Notes: generated by a model from the sequence alone, not told the origin. Shown: positions 1 to 9,457, numbered from the stretch's first letter. The stretch is 64,000 nucleotides of DNA from Pedobacter steynii (GCF_001721645.1 NZ_CP017141.1:2790001-2854000), one strand, 5' to 3'. Translations and numbers: made by a program.

Positions 1-165
1 GTATAGTGCCAGTGTGCCGAAGAACAGGATTGCAAGCACATTTTCATCCGGAGGGACTTGTAATAAATGGTAGGTCACCAGTCCCTGGGCGACCGCACAA
101 ATGGCAATAAATAAATTGCTGAACAGTAGAAAATCAAGGGTGGAAAACAGTACTTTTTTTACCAT
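1..165 (-). CDS. Partial: N-terminus of a multi-pass membrane protein
   Basis: This is the first 55 codons of a gene that runs off the left edge of the window. The ATG lies at 163-165 and the frame stays open to base 1. The peptide begins MVKKVLFSTLDFLLFSN and is strongly hydrophobic, with one membrane segment at about residues 8-33 and a second starting near residue 43. It begins 17 bases after the stop of the metallophosphoesterase on the same strand, so the two are probably cotranscribed. The family cannot be fixed from this fragment. A UbiA-type prenyltransferase-like membrane protein is one possibility, but that is only an impression from the hydrophobic pattern. Confidence 0.6.
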   Translation of the reverse strand, partial: MVKKVLFSTLDFLLFSNLFIAICAVAQGLVTYHLLQVPPDENVLAILFFGTLALY

Positions 166-182
166 GTCCGGGGAAAGATTAG

Positions 183-1460
183 CTAAGCGCGTTTCAATTC
201 AAATATCGTTATTTCCGGTAAAATTCCAACTCTTCCGGGATAGCCCAGAAAACCATATCCGACATTGACATACAATTGCTGGCTTTTTTCCTGATATAAA
301 CCGGCCCATTCTTTATAAATATATTGCACCGGGCTCCATTGAAAATCTTCCGTTCTTACCCCAAACTGCATACCGTGGGTATGTCCGCTGAACATTGCAT
401 CGATCTGGGGATATTTGGGCAGTACTTCTGCCCTCCAGTGAGAAGGGTCGTGTGATAGAAGTAATTTTACGGGAAGGTCGCCGGTATCTTTGGTGGCCAG
501 GTCCATTCTTCCATATTTAGGGAAGCGTCCGGTGCCCCAGTTTTCAATCCCCAGGATTCCAATCTCTTCTCCGTTGATCTTTAAACGTCGGTGTTCATTC
601 ATCAATAGATCCCAACCCATTAACTGATGAGTTTTGATGACATCCTGAAGATTCTTTGCTTTGGCTGCAGAGGGTGCTTTACCGAAATGATACTCCCCAT
701 AATCATGATTTCCAAGGACAGAATAGACGCCTAATGGTGCTTTTACTTTGCTGAAAATATCCTGATAGTCCCGCATTTCTGTGGCCATATCGTTCACAAT
801 ATCGCCGGTAAAGAAGATCAGGTCAGGTTTTTCAGCCAGGAGCATCTCTACCCCGCCAAGCACTGCTCTGGGGTTATAGAAACTACCGGAATGGATGTCT
901 GAGATCTGTCCGAGTTTCATGCCCTCAAAAGATGCGGGCAGATTCGGCAATATCAGCGTGCGGCGTTTAACCTTATAATCGTAAGCCCCTCTTGCGATAC
1001 CCCAGCTCAGGGAAGTGAGGGGGATGGCTGCAGTAATGAGCCCGGCTTTCACGAGGAAGGAAGAGCGACTGATGGGCTCACCAGGCAAAGGCTTGGCAAT
1101 CGTTTCTGGTGTAGTCGGATCCACTAAGGGCCCTGATGAGGGCTTCACCGCTCTGGAAAGCTTAATGATAAATCTTCTCGCATCATCAATAACCAGGAAA
1201 GGAAGCATCACCAGTTTACAGGCAACAGTTAAAAAATAAGCTACCAGGATGACTGATTTCAGGCTCAGGAACAGATTGGCGTAAAAAGAAGTGAAAACAC
1301 CGATTACAAGCAATGTGGTGTAACCCCACCAGATTATGGTGAATAATTTTCTTGTTCCCGGTTTCCATTTTTTAAATACGCTAAGAATGGCACGGTAGCA
1401 ATAGTAATCAAATGCCAGCAGTAAAACAGATAAAAATATAAAGACGGGTAATCGGCCCAT
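183..1460 (-). CDS. Membrane-anchored metallophosphoesterase (YkuE/calcineurin-like)
   Basis: A 425-residue protein. Roughly the first 100 residues form three hydrophobic segments that anchor it in the inner membrane. A further hydrophobic stretch at about 138-155 precedes the catalytic domain. The dimetal phosphoesterase signature is complete: SDIH (D188, H190), FFTGD (D220), GNHD (250-253), then SHD and SGHTHG in the last quarter. Proteins of this class (family knowledge) hydrolyse phosphoesters, including lipid-linked ones, outside the cytoplasmic membrane. The substrate cannot be read from the sequence. It is followed 17 bases later by the truncated membrane-protein gene on the same strand. 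The ATG at 1458-1460 gives a normal family length. Confidence 0.88.
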   Translation of the reverse strand: MGRLPVFIFLSVLLLAFDYYCYRAILSVFKKWKPGTRKLFTIIWWGYTTLLVIGVFTSFYANLFLSLKSVILVAYFLTVACKLVMLPFLVIDDARRFIIKLSRAVKPSSGPLVDPTTPETIAKPLPGEPISRSSFLVKAGLITAAIPLTSLSWGIARGAYDYKVKRRTLILPNLPASFEGMKLGQISDIHSGSFYNPRAVLGGVEMLLAEKPDLIFFTGDIVNDMATEMRDYQDIFSKVKAPLGVYSVLGNHDYGEYHFGKAPSAAKAKNLQDVIKTHQLMGWDLLMNEHRRLKINGEEIGILGIENWGTGRFPKYGRMDLATKDTGDLPVKLLLSHDPSHWRAEVLPKYPQIDAMFSGHTHGMQFGVRTEDFQWSPVQYIYKEWAGLYQEKSQQLYVNVGYGFLGYPGRVGILPEITIFELKRA

Positions 1461-1515
1461 TAGAAAATTTTATTACAAGGTTATTTATTAAAATACTTTT
1501 TGGATTTCCATGTGG

Positions 1516-3012
1516 TTATCTGAAATCAAGGTCATCCTCTTCTTCGTCCGGTCCGGTATTGAAGAGACTGTCGAACATGTCTGAGAATCCAAATCCACTT
1601 TCCAGGTATTTCTTATTTAACTGAGAGTACTCGGCCAGTCCGTGTAGCACAAATTCCATCATCAATAAGGTTTGATTTTCGCTCAATTTAGGGTGAAATT
1701 GTTTAACCAGTGCATTCAGTCCTTCTACCTGCATCAGCTCTTTTTTGTAACTGGCCAGCGTCAGGCGGTCTGAAAGGTCCAGGGTATTCCCCTCTGTAAA
1801 CCATTCGGTGATGCTTAGATACGGGTTTGCCGATTTACTCTTTTTTGCTTTTTCAGGATCCGGGAAGTAGCGACTAAACAAAGATTTTATCGCTTTTCCA
1901 GTCAGGGTATGAGCAACTTTGGCCGGACCTTCCAGTTCTCCCTCGTATACCAGTTCAATCTTACCGGTAATTGCCGGGACAATCCCTACCAGGTCTGATA
2001 ACCTGACAAAAGTTTTTTTCTCTCTGTTGACCAGCATTCGCCGTTCTGCTGAGCTGATCAGGTTCTCATAGGCGGAGATGGTCAGCCTTGCAGATACTCC
2101 GGACTTTTGATCTATAAATTCACTTTGACGTGCCTCGAATGCCACTTGTTCTACCAGATCTTTGACCAGACCATCCGCTTCAATACCGGCTTTTTGTTCT
2201 TCACTAATCTTAGCTTCCTGGAAGGTGATCTTTCTGGAAATCGCAATTGTTTTAGGGTAGTGGGTCAGAATCTGGCTTTCTATTCTGTCTTTTAAAGGGG
2301 TAACAATAGAGCCCCTGTTTGTATAATCTTCAGGGTTTGCGGTAAATACAAACTGCACATCCAATGGCAGGCGAAGTTTGAATCCCCTGATCTGAATGTC
2401 TTTTTCCTGTAGCATATTGAATAAAGCAACCTGGATGCGCGCTTGCAGATCGGGGAGTTCATTGATCACAAAGATGCTGCGGTGTGCTCTGGGGATTAGT
2501 CCGAAGTGAATTACCCTTTCATCGTTATAAGTTAATTTCAGGGTGGCTGCTTTAATCGGATCTACATCGCCAATTAAATCGGCAACTGTTACATCAGGCG
2601 TGGCAAGTTTTTCGGTATAGCGTTCGCTGCGGTGCTGCCAGCTAATTGGCGTCTCGTCTCCATGAATTAAAATTTCGTGTTTTGCATACCAGGAAATGGG
2701 ATTCAGCGGATCATCAAAGATTTCACTTCCGGAAACATAGGGAATGTATTCATCCAATAGGTTAACCATCAGCCGGGCAATACGGGTTTTTGCCTGGCCT
2801 CTTAAACCCAGCAGTAAAATATTATGTCTGGAAAGAATGGCGGTCTGAAGTTCGGGAATAACGGTTTCATCATAGCCTAAGATGCCTTCAAAACCAGCCT
2901 CATTACTTTGGAGCTGTATGATCAGATTTTTACGAAGTTCATCTTTTACAGCCAGTGATTTATAGTTGGCAGCTTTGAGCTGTCCGAGTGTTTTTATCGT
3001 GATGTGATCCAT
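1516..3012 (-). CDS. MoxR/Mg-chelatase-like AAA+ ATPase
   Basis: A 498-residue cytoplasmic AAA+ ATPase. The Walker A motif is GLRGQAKT (residues 69-76) and a Walker B-like stretch FVINELPD lies at 181-188. An arginine-containing sensor region and a helical C-terminal half follow. The pattern fits the magnesium-chelatase subunit I / MoxR branch, whose members act as ATP-driven chaperones with a VWA-domain partner. That partner is the gene immediately upstream on the same strand, 24 bases away. No bacteriochlorophyll or cobalamin genes are nearby, so a true metal chelatase role is unlikely. The C-terminus ends in an acidic run. The target protein is unknown. Confidence 0.85.
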   Translation of the reverse strand: MDHITIKTLGQLKAANYKSLAVKDELRKNLIIQLQSNEAGFEGILGYDETVIPELQTAILSRHNILLLGLRGQAKTRIARLMVNLLDEYIPYVSGSEIFDDPLNPISWYAKHEILIHGDETPISWQHRSERYTEKLATPDVTVADLIGDVDPIKAATLKLTYNDERVIHFGLIPRAHRSIFVINELPDLQARIQVALFNMLQEKDIQIRGFKLRLPLDVQFVFTANPEDYTNRGSIVTPLKDRIESQILTHYPKTIAISRKITFQEAKISEEQKAGIEADGLVKDLVEQVAFEARQSEFIDQKSGVSARLTISAYENLISSAERRMLVNREKKTFVRLSDLVGIVPAITGKIELVYEGELEGPAKVAHTLTGKAIKSLFSRYFPDPEKAKKSKSANPYLSITEWFTEGNTLDLSDRLTLASYKKELMQVEGLNALVKQFHPKLSENQTLLMMEFVLHGLAEYSQLNKKYLESGFGFSDMFDSLFNTGPDEEEDDLDFR

Positions 3013-3036
3013 GTTGTATTGTCGTGTTGAGCTGTT

Positions 3037-4134
3037 CTATCGAACCGTTTTTCTTCTGTTTTTAATATAATCTTCAAAAATGTATTCTCCAAGCCCGGTG
3101 AGAGAGCTATAAAACGCTCGTCCGCCATTAATCTGAGTAAATTCCCGGACAAATTGTTGCAGATAGGGATCCTGAGCAATCATGAAAGTGGTAATGGGAA
3201 TGTTTAGCCGTTTACACTGCGCAGCCATGTTCAATGTTTTATTGATCACCTTTCTGTCGAGCCCCATGCTGTTTTTATAATAACGTCCGTTTTCTTTCAG
3301 GCAGGTTGGCTTACCATCAGTGATCATGAAAATCTGCTTATTATGTGTTTTCCGGCGGCGCAGCAGATCTGCAGCCAGTTCCAGGCCGGCAAAGGTATTG
3401 GTATGATATGGGCCAACCTGTAAATACGGGAGATCTTTTACCGTAATCGGCCAGGCATCATTCCCAAAAACTACAATATCAAGTGTATCTTTGGGATAAC
3501 GGGTTTTAATTAGTTCTGCGAGGGCCATAGCCACCTTTTTAGCAGGCGTAATCCGGTCTTCGCCATACAGGATCATGGAGTGAGAGATGTCAATCATAAG
3601 TACCGTAGAGGTAAGGGTTTTATAGTCCTTTTCTTCTACTTCCAGATCCCGTTCGGTAAGTGTGAAATTTCCTATGCCGTGGTTGATCTGGGCATTATGA
3701 ATGGAGGCCGTCATATCAATCTGATCGAGGCTGTCTCCAAAAGTATACTCCCTTCTGTCGGCATTCTTTTCTTCTCCTATACCGGAAATATTACTGTTAT
3801 GGTTTCCTTTTCCTGCTTTTTTGAGTTTTCCGAAAATCTCTTCCAGCGCTGACTGGCGGATGGTCTGCTCAGTTTTGGCGGTGATGCTCCTCTCGCCGTT
3901 GACAGGGTTTTCCTTGAGATAGCCTTTATCTTTAAGATCTTCAATAAAGTCGCCCATCCCGTAATCGTTATTCGTGAACTTGTATTGCTTGTCCAGTTCA
4001 TTCATCCATGACAAGGTTTCTCCCGCATCACCGGCAGTATAATTGAGCAGTTGTGTGAATAGCTTAAGCAATTCTTCAAAACCGCCTTTTGGCAAGTCAT
4101 CTGGTTGAAAATTAGAAAAATGGAAACCTCTCAT
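3037..4134 (-). CDS. VWA (von Willebrand A) domain protein, partner of the AAA+ ATPase
   Basis: A 365-residue protein with an alpha-helical, charged N-terminal half and a C-terminal VWA domain. The metal-ion-dependent adhesion site begins at DISHS (D182, S184, S186). The downstream aspartate lies in MITDGKP (D273), and a TNTF segment near 245-248 may give the MIDAS threonine. There is no signal peptide or membrane segment, so it is probably cytoplasmic. It lies 24 bases upstream of the AAA+ ATPase, the same pairing seen in MoxR-VWA and RavA-ViaA modules. I infer that it recruits a client or metal-dependent substrate to the ATPase. The ATG at 4132-4134 is the natural start. Confidence 0.87.
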   Translation of the reverse strand: MRGFHFSNFQPDDLPKGGFEELLKLFTQLLNYTAGDAGETLSWMNELDKQYKFTNNDYGMGDFIEDLKDKGYLKENPVNGERSITAKTEQTIRQSALEEIFGKLKKAGKGNHNSNISGIGEEKNADRREYTFGDSLDQIDMTASIHNAQINHGIGNFTLTERDLEVEEKDYKTLTSTVLMIDISHSMILYGEDRITPAKKVAMALAELIKTRYPKDTLDIVVFGNDAWPITVKDLPYLQVGPYHTNTFAGLELAADLLRRRKTHNKQIFMITDGKPTCLKENGRYYKNSMGLDRKVINKTLNMAAQCKRLNIPITTFMIAQDPYLQQFVREFTQINGGRAFYSSLTGLGEYIFEDYIKNRRKTVR

Positions 4135-4310
4135 GTGTTTATTATAAACGGAATATCGAAGGTAAAAGTTTGAGGTGTTAGTAATGTTATCCAGTTGTAA
4201 AAATACCTTACTATATTTAACTCAGCAACAAGCACTTTTTAATCTCTATCTGCTGAGTAGGTGGGGTGGGATAAGAGAGCATAATTGTTATGGAAACCAG
4301 ATAAATCGAT

Positions 4311-4739
4311 ATGAAGAAATTAATTTTAATCCTGTTTATAGGATTTGGCCTTAGCGTAAAGGCTCAGCAAGGGAGCGCAGATCAGAAAGCGATACTCGCG
4401 GTATTAGAGAAACAGCGTTTAGCCTGGAATGAGGGAAACCTGGAGAAATTTATGGAGGGATATTGGAAGAACGACAGTCTGCTGTTTGTAGGGAAGGACG
4501 GACCTACTTATGGATGGCAACAAACACTGGATAATTACAAGAAAGGGTACCCCGACAAAAGTGCAATGGGTACCCTGACCTTTAATATCAAGAAAGTAGA
4601 ACTCTTATCAAAAGATGCTGCATCTGTATTAGGTGGCTGGCATTTGAAAAGAGAGAAGGATGAACCGCAGGGTTACTTTACCCTGATCCTGAGAAAAATC
4701 AAAGGATTGTGGCAAGTGGTATCCGACCACAGCAGTTAA
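4311..4739 (+). CDS. Exported SnoaL-like/DUF4440 protein
   Basis: A 142-residue protein with a clear signal peptide (MKKLILILFIGFGLSVKAQ) cleaved after about residue 19. The mature part resembles a small NTF2-fold domain: a conserved-looking WNEGNLEKFMEGYW segment, alternating strands, and a final strand ending in VSDHSS. Such DUF4440/SnoaL-like proteins bind small ligands in a cone-shaped pocket, but most have no assigned reaction and no substrate can be inferred here. The stop codon lies only 2 bases from the stop of the convergent cupin gene, so the two transcripts must terminate in or past each other. Confidence 0.75.
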   Translation: MKKLILILFIGFGLSVKAQQGSADQKAILAVLEKQRLAWNEGNLEKFMEGYWKNDSLLFVGKDGPTYGWQQTLDNYKKGYPDKSAMGTLTFNIKKVELLSKDAASVLGGWHLKREKDEPQGYFTLILRKIKGLWQVVSDHSS

Positions 4740-4741
4740 AA

Positions 4742-5623
4742 CTATTTAGGGGAGCCTTTTGCTAAGGCTCTCTCTGCTCTTTTTATGGCTAATCGTTCTC
4801 TGTATTTAGCATACGGGGCTTTTAAAGCCATTTTCAATACGCTGTCCAGTCCTCCTTTTATTGCCAGGTTAAAGACACTTTGTGCTTTCCTGGTGATTGA
4901 TGCGTCCCATGCCCTTAAGCTTAAGGAGAAAGAACCGTCAAGGTATTTCATCCAGTGCCACATTCCTGTAGGCATGAAAAGGGTATCTCCATGTTCTAAG
5001 AATACTTCGTAACCTTCTACTCCTTTTAAAGCAGGGAACTTTTCAAAATCAGGATTTGCTACATCATAATCTTCTAAGGCATAGGTTGCATTAGGAATGC
5101 AGTAAAGCCTTTCTTTCCATTTGTTGTCGAATAGGATGATGTGTTTTCTTCCTCCAAAATGCGTGTGGAAGAGGTGAGGTAAATCTATATCGTAATGTAA
5201 GAAAGTAACAGAGTTCGATCCTCCGAAGAACATGGCTGGCATGCTTTCAATGAAGCCTCCCATCAGATCTTTAGGTAGGGTGATGTCTTTTATCAGATCA
5301 GGAACATGTTTGAACAGGTTAAAGAAAAATATTCGCAGTTCCGTAGGCTCTCTTTTGATCAGATCCAGGTAATCACCAAAACGCATGTTGGCAACTGAGG
5401 AGTTAATCGGCTTTGATGGGTCAGCTTTTGAGTTGTCCATCAGGCTCACATTCACATCGCCGGCAATTTCTTTTAAATATTCAGTGGTCCATTTTTCTCT
5501 GGCAGGCCAGGATTTGGTAAGCCCCTTAATGATTAAAGGACGTCTTGGATCTAAATAATTCTTTTTGAAATCTTCAGGACTAATGTTCTCAACGGTATCT
5601 ACCGGCTTCAGTATAAAGCTCAT
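4742..5623 (-). CDS. Cupin_8/JmjC-like domain protein
   Basis: A 293-residue cytoplasmic protein of the cupin-like (cupin_8) family, related to Fe(II)/2-oxoglutarate-dependent hydroxylases of the JmjC/FIH type. The opening segment RRPLIIKGL is typical of the family. The metal-binding triad can be seen as H143 and D145 in FLHYDID, with a distal histidine in the MPTGMWHWM stretch near residue 225. These enzymes commonly hydroxylate proteins; the target here is unknown. A TTG at 5630-5632 is in frame, but the ATG at 5621-5623 gives the family-like N-terminus and is preferred. A degraded tandem copy lies directly upstream at 5722-6045. Confidence 0.85.
   Translation of the reverse strand: MSFILKPVDTVENISPEDFKKNYLDPRRPLIIKGLTKSWPAREKWTTEYLKEIAGDVNVSLMDNSKADPSKPINSSVANMRFGDYLDLIKREPTELRIFFFNLFKHVPDLIKDITLPKDLMGGFIESMPAMFFGGSNSVTFLHYDIDLPHLFHTHFGGRKHIILFDNKWKERLYCIPNATYALEDYDVANPDFEKFPALKGVEGYEVFLEHGDTLFMPTGMWHWMKYLDGSFSLSLRAWDASITRKAQSVFNLAIKGGLDSVLKMALKAPYAKYRERLAIKRAERALAKGSPK
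4752..4770 (+). terminator. Possible terminator hairpin for the DUF4440 gene
   Basis: GAGCCTT and AAGGCTC form a perfect 7-bp stem around a 5-base loop, followed on the plus strand by a pyrimidine-rich run ending in TTTTT (4781-4785). It lies inside the 3' end of the convergent cupin gene. The distance between stem and T-run is longer than ideal. Confidence 0.35.
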
Positions 5624-5721
5624 AATTATCAAGGTTAAAGAACAAAAGTGTAAATTAAAATTTAAACTTGATCATCCACCAATGATTATTTTTTACCATT
5701 TCGGGAGCCTGATTGTGCCAT

Positions 5722-6045
5722 TTATCTTGGTTCCTGATTCGCAAGGGCCTTATTTGCCCTTTTAATTGCCAGCCTTTCCTTCCATGCCATGTACTTTTCT
5801 TTGAAATTCGCTTTCATAAAATCGTCGAATTTGCGCTGCATAGTCAGGTTGTAAAGGCTTTTGGTTTTTACAAGCAAAGATTTATCCCATGCCCTTAAGC
5901 TGATAGAGAAGGAGCCATCCAGGTATTTCATCCAGTGCCAGTAGCCTGTTGGCGTGAAAAGAGTGTCTCCTTTCGCACAGGAAATTTGTCGGGATCCGGT
6001 TTTTCTACATCGTAATCCTCCAAGGGATAAGTAGCATAGGAAATT
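5722..6045 (-). pseudogene. Remnant of a tandem cupin_8 paralogue
   Basis: An open frame of 69 codons (5722-5931) matches the C-terminal region of the neighbouring cupin gene almost residue for residue: MKYLDGSFSISLRAWD against MKYLDGSFSLSLRAWD, and ERLAIKRANKALA against ERLAIKRAERALA. The match continues upstream of that ATG as AKGDTLFTPTGYWHW in the same frame. It then jumps to another frame as YATYPLEDYDVEKPDPDKFP, which matches NATYALEDYDVANPDFEKFP in the intact gene. About ten residues are missing at the join and the frame is broken, so this is an internal deletion. Sequence similarity ends near 6045 and the N-terminal half of the gene is gone. The remnant is not expected to make a working enzyme. 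Confidence 0.88.
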
Positions 6046-6233
6046 TTTATATGCGATTAGATATAGCAGGATGGATATAGTATAGGGTGCATATTGCAGG
6101 CTACGTAGAAAATTGGGGATATAAGAAGATAAAATGTTTGGAGTGGATTTGAGCCGACCTGAAAATAATTTATATGTTATTAATCTTTTTCACGTTTTAA
6201 TGGTCATAAGGTTGTTTATCAAGCCTCATTCTT

Positions 6234-8138
6234 ATGAAAACACCAGCAAAGATTATTTATTCATTTGTATTGGTTTTCCTCGTTACGGTTCTGTTTTCTT
6301 CTTTCAGGGGACAGGGACCGGAGTATTCAAAATCAATAGCTGCAACTAAGCCTTTTTTCCCTTATCAAAAGGCAGGCCTGACCGGGCGTCAGGCTGCGGC
6401 GCATCTGTTAAGCAGGTTTACCTATGGCAGTAAGGAAGGGGATGTAGATGCGCTGGTTAAAATGGGACTGGAAAAGTGGTTTCAGCAGCAATTGGATGGG
6501 AAGCTGGAAGACGATTCTTTAAACCTGATGTTGAGTAAGTTTGAAGACATTAACCTCAGTAATACGGAGGTGGAGAATAAATATCCGAGACAGCCCAAAG
6601 TGTTGAGAATGGCGATAAAGGAGGGATTCATCAATAAAGATTCTGTGAATAAAGGAGACCGGAAAGCCTATCGGGAGCAGATTCGTACCTATATGGAAAA
6701 GAAGGGATTTAAACAAGAACAGGAATTATTAAGACAGTTCATTAATCAGAAAATATTACGGGCAGCTTATACGCATAATCAGTTGAAGGAAATGCTCACT
6801 GATTTTTGGTTCAATCATTTCAATGTTTCTCTAACCAAAAACCAATGTGCGTCTTTCGTACCTGCCTTTGAACGGGATATCATCAGACCCAATGTAACAG
6901 GGAAATTTTCGGATCTGCTACTGGCAACAGCCAAATCTCCGGCAATGCTGATTTACCTGGATAATTTTACCAGTACCGGGCAACCGGTTGTGTTAGCTGG
7001 GGAAGATGAGCAAATGAGCAAGGTGGAGAAGCTTGTAAAGAAAAGAGTACCACAGAAAAAGAAACAAGGTGGGCTAAATGAAAATTATGCCAGAGAAGTG
7101 ATGGAACTACATACTTTAGGGGTGGATGGGGGATATACACAATCAGATGTTACCCAGGCGGCAAGAATACTTACGGGATGGACTTTGGCCCCGATGGGTG
7201 AAGATGGATATGGGGCGTCAATGCAAAAAATCATTGATAATGTCGGAGAAGAAAACCTGAAGAAACGTGGCTTTGTGAAAGATGGAGATTTTCTTTTCGT
7301 TCCAAACAGACATGATAATGAAGAGAAGACGGTTCTGGGTAAGCATTTTGCTGCAGGTGGTGGATATGAAGAGGGCCTGAATTTATTGAATATGCTTGCT
7401 CAGCATCCATCGACAGCTAAATTTATTGCCAAAAAAATAGCAACCAGATTTGTTAATGATAACCCTCCCCAAAGCCTGATTGATAAAATGGCAAGGACTT
7501 TTACCAGGACAGATGGCGATATCAGGGAAGTTTTAATGACTATGGTCACTTCAGTCGAATTTTGGAGCCCTGCAGCGTTAAGAGAGAAAACAAAATCTCC
7601 GTTTGAGTTGGCGATCAGTGCGGTACGTGGGCTGGATGCGGATATTATACAGCCTTATCAGCTGTTTAACTGGATCAATAGGATGGGACAGAAAATGTAT
7701 TATTATCAGGCCCCAACAGGCTTCCCGGACCGGGGACAATACTGGATAAACACCGGCTCACTTTTGAATAGGATGAATTTCGGACTGGCGCTTGCCGGGC
7801 AACGAATTCCAGGTGTTAAGATTAATTTGTCTGCATTGAATCATCATCATGAGCCTGAAAGTGCAGAGGCAGCTCTGGTTATTTACGGTAAGCTCATTAT
7901 GCCGGAACGAAATCTTTCAGAGACGATAAAACGGTTGAAACCAATGTTAAATGACCCTTCATTATCCATAAAAGTGGCCGATGCCGCCGAGAAGACGACG
8001 CCTCAGCAGGAACCAAATATGATGGGAGAACAGACAGCTCCGGTAAAACCTGTAGCAAAGGCTCTGGTGAATAACAACACAATGCTGGCGCAGGTAGTCG
8101 GAGTCATTATCGGTTCTCCGGAATTTCAACGTAAATAG
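6234..8138 (+). CDS. DUF1800 family exported protein
   Basis: A 634-residue protein with an N-terminal hydrophobic export signal (residues about 8-24). The body matches the DUF1800 family. Recognisable stretches are AAHLLSRFTYG near the N-terminus, LTDFWFNHFNV in the middle, and NENYAREVMELHTLGVDGGYT, a hallmark of the family, followed by a GWTL segment. Residues near the C-terminus are charged and less conserved. DUF1800 proteins are widespread in Bacteroidota and Planctomycetota and nearly always sit beside a DUF1501 gene, as here (10-base gap). No biochemical function is established. The pair is likely to act together outside the cytoplasm. Confidence 0.88.
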   Translation: MKTPAKIIYSFVLVFLVTVLFSSFRGQGPEYSKSIAATKPFFPYQKAGLTGRQAAAHLLSRFTYGSKEGDVDALVKMGLEKWFQQQLDGKLEDDSLNLMLSKFEDINLSNTEVENKYPRQPKVLRMAIKEGFINKDSVNKGDRKAYREQIRTYMEKKGFKQEQELLRQFINQKILRAAYTHNQLKEMLTDFWFNHFNVSLTKNQCASFVPAFERDIIRPNVTGKFSDLLLATAKSPAMLIYLDNFTSTGQPVVLAGEDEQMSKVEKLVKKRVPQKKKQGGLNENYAREVMELHTLGVDGGYTQSDVTQAARILTGWTLAPMGEDGYGASMQKIIDNVGEENLKKRGFVKDGDFLFVPNRHDNEEKTVLGKHFAAGGGYEEGLNLLNMLAQHPSTAKFIAKKIATRFVNDNPPQSLIDKMARTFTRTDGDIREVLMTMVTSVEFWSPAALREKTKSPFELAISAVRGLDADIIQPYQLFNWINRMGQKMYYYQAPTGFPDRGQYWINTGSLLNRMNFGLALAGQRIPGVKINLSALNHHHEPESAEAALVIYGKLIMPERNLSETIKRLKPMLNDPSLSIKVADAAEKTTPQQEPNMMGEQTAPVKPVAKALVNNNTMLAQVVGVIIGSPEFQRK

Positions 8139-8148
8139 AATTTAAATC

Positions 8149-9414
8149 ATGATTACAAGAAGAGGATTTATCAAAGCAGGTGGTTTGGCTCTGTTCGGCA
8201 TAGGGATGGGCGGAATTCCTGCTTTTCTGGCCGAAGCCGTTGCAGGGACTAAACCTTTGGGGCTGTTTAACAGAAAGAAAATATTGGTCTGTATTTTCCA
8301 GCGGGGTGCTATGGATGGTTTAATGGCTGTGACACCTTTTACAGATGAGTATCTTAAAGCGGCCAGACCAAACCTTTTTATGACTGCCGCAAAGGGTGGG
8401 AAAAGTACTCCTTTGATAGATCTGGATGGACGTTTCGGTTTACATCCTTCTATGGCTGCTTTTGAACCGGTATTCCGGGAAAAAAGAATGGGAATTGTAC
8501 ATGGTATCGGATCACCGAATAATACCCGCTCTCATTTTGATGCTCAGGATTACATGGAATCAGGAACTCCCTTTAAAAAGGGAACAGATAGCGGCTGGCT
8601 GAATCGGGCAGTTGGGTTATTAGGGCATGATGGTTCTACGCCATTTCAGGGGGTCAGTTTAACTTCTTCATTACCGCGGTCATTCTACGGAGATCACCCT
8701 GCTGTTGCGATCAGTAACCTGCAGGATTTTAATATCCAGATGAGGGGAAATGTTAAAGGCGCCAATATGGCGGCTAAAAGCTTTGAAGATCTATATGATC
8801 AAACTTCTTCCGAGTTGTTGAAAGATACAGGAAAGGAAAGTTTTGAAGCCATTAAAATGCTTCAAAAAACAGATACCAGGAATTATAAACCATCAGATAA
8901 TGCCATATATCCAAATACAGCTCTGGGAAAGTCATTGAAACAGATTGCTCAGCTGATCAAGATGAATGTTGGGATGGAAATTGCCTTTGCTGAGTCAGGA
9001 GGTTGGGATACGCATTTTAACCAGGGCACTGATACCGGGATTTTTGCAAGAAATGTGAATGATCTGAGTAATAGTATTATGGCTTTCTGGACAGATATGG
9101 GAACATTACAGGATGACGTGACCATAATGACTATGACTGAGTTTGGTCGTACTGTTAAGCAGAATGGGACCGGAGGCACAGATCATGGTCGTGCGTCCTG
9201 TAATTTCATCCTGGGTAATGGGGTAATGGGTGGATTGGTGCATGGTAATGTCCAGCCAATGGCGGTTGAGAACCTGGAGGATGGTAGAGATTTGGCGGTG
9301 ACCACAGATTTCAGAAGTGTGTTTAGTGAGGTGGCAGACAGGCATTTAAGCCTTCATGATGATAATGTTCTTTTTCCGGGATGGGATGGACATAAAATCG
9401 GAGTAATGAGATAA
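8149..9414 (+). CDS. DUF1501 family protein, Tat-exported
   Basis: A 421-residue protein starting with a twin-arginine type signal (ITRRGFIKAGGLALFGIG), which predicts export in folded form, often with a bound cofactor or metal. The body fits DUF1501, a family with an alkaline-phosphatase/sulfatase-like fold. Visible family stretches include FQRGAMDGL, GLHPSM, GGWDTHFNQG and MTEFGRTVKQNG, then GTDHGRA. The histidines and aspartates in the last two are candidate metal ligands. It lacks the CxPxR/SxPxR motif of true sulfatases. It lies 10 bases after the DUF1800 gene and is almost certainly in the same operon. No substrate is known for the family. Confidence 0.88.
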   Translation: MITRRGFIKAGGLALFGIGMGGIPAFLAEAVAGTKPLGLFNRKKILVCIFQRGAMDGLMAVTPFTDEYLKAARPNLFMTAAKGGKSTPLIDLDGRFGLHPSMAAFEPVFREKRMGIVHGIGSPNNTRSHFDAQDYMESGTPFKKGTDSGWLNRAVGLLGHDGSTPFQGVSLTSSLPRSFYGDHPAVAISNLQDFNIQMRGNVKGANMAAKSFEDLYDQTSSELLKDTGKESFEAIKMLQKTDTRNYKPSDNAIYPNTALGKSLKQIAQLIKMNVGMEIAFAESGGWDTHFNQGTDTGIFARNVNDLSNSIMAFWTDMGTLQDDVTIMTMTEFGRTVKQNGTGGTDHGRASCNFILGNGVMGGLVHGNVQPMAVENLEDGRDLAVTTDFRSVFSEVADRHLSLHDDNVLFPGWDGHKIGVMR

Positions 9415-9457
9415 GAGTTTAACATTTTATCATTAATTTGCCATTATTATCCGCAAT

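Noticed and set aside
1516..3012. True magnesium chelatase subunit
   Set aside because: No chlorophyll or cobalt-chelatase partner is present; the VWA neighbour points to the MoxR type instead.
8149..9414. DUF1501 protein as the direct substrate of the neighbouring FGE
   Set aside because: It shows no CxPxR or SxPxR motif, so it cannot be activated in the usual sulfatase way.
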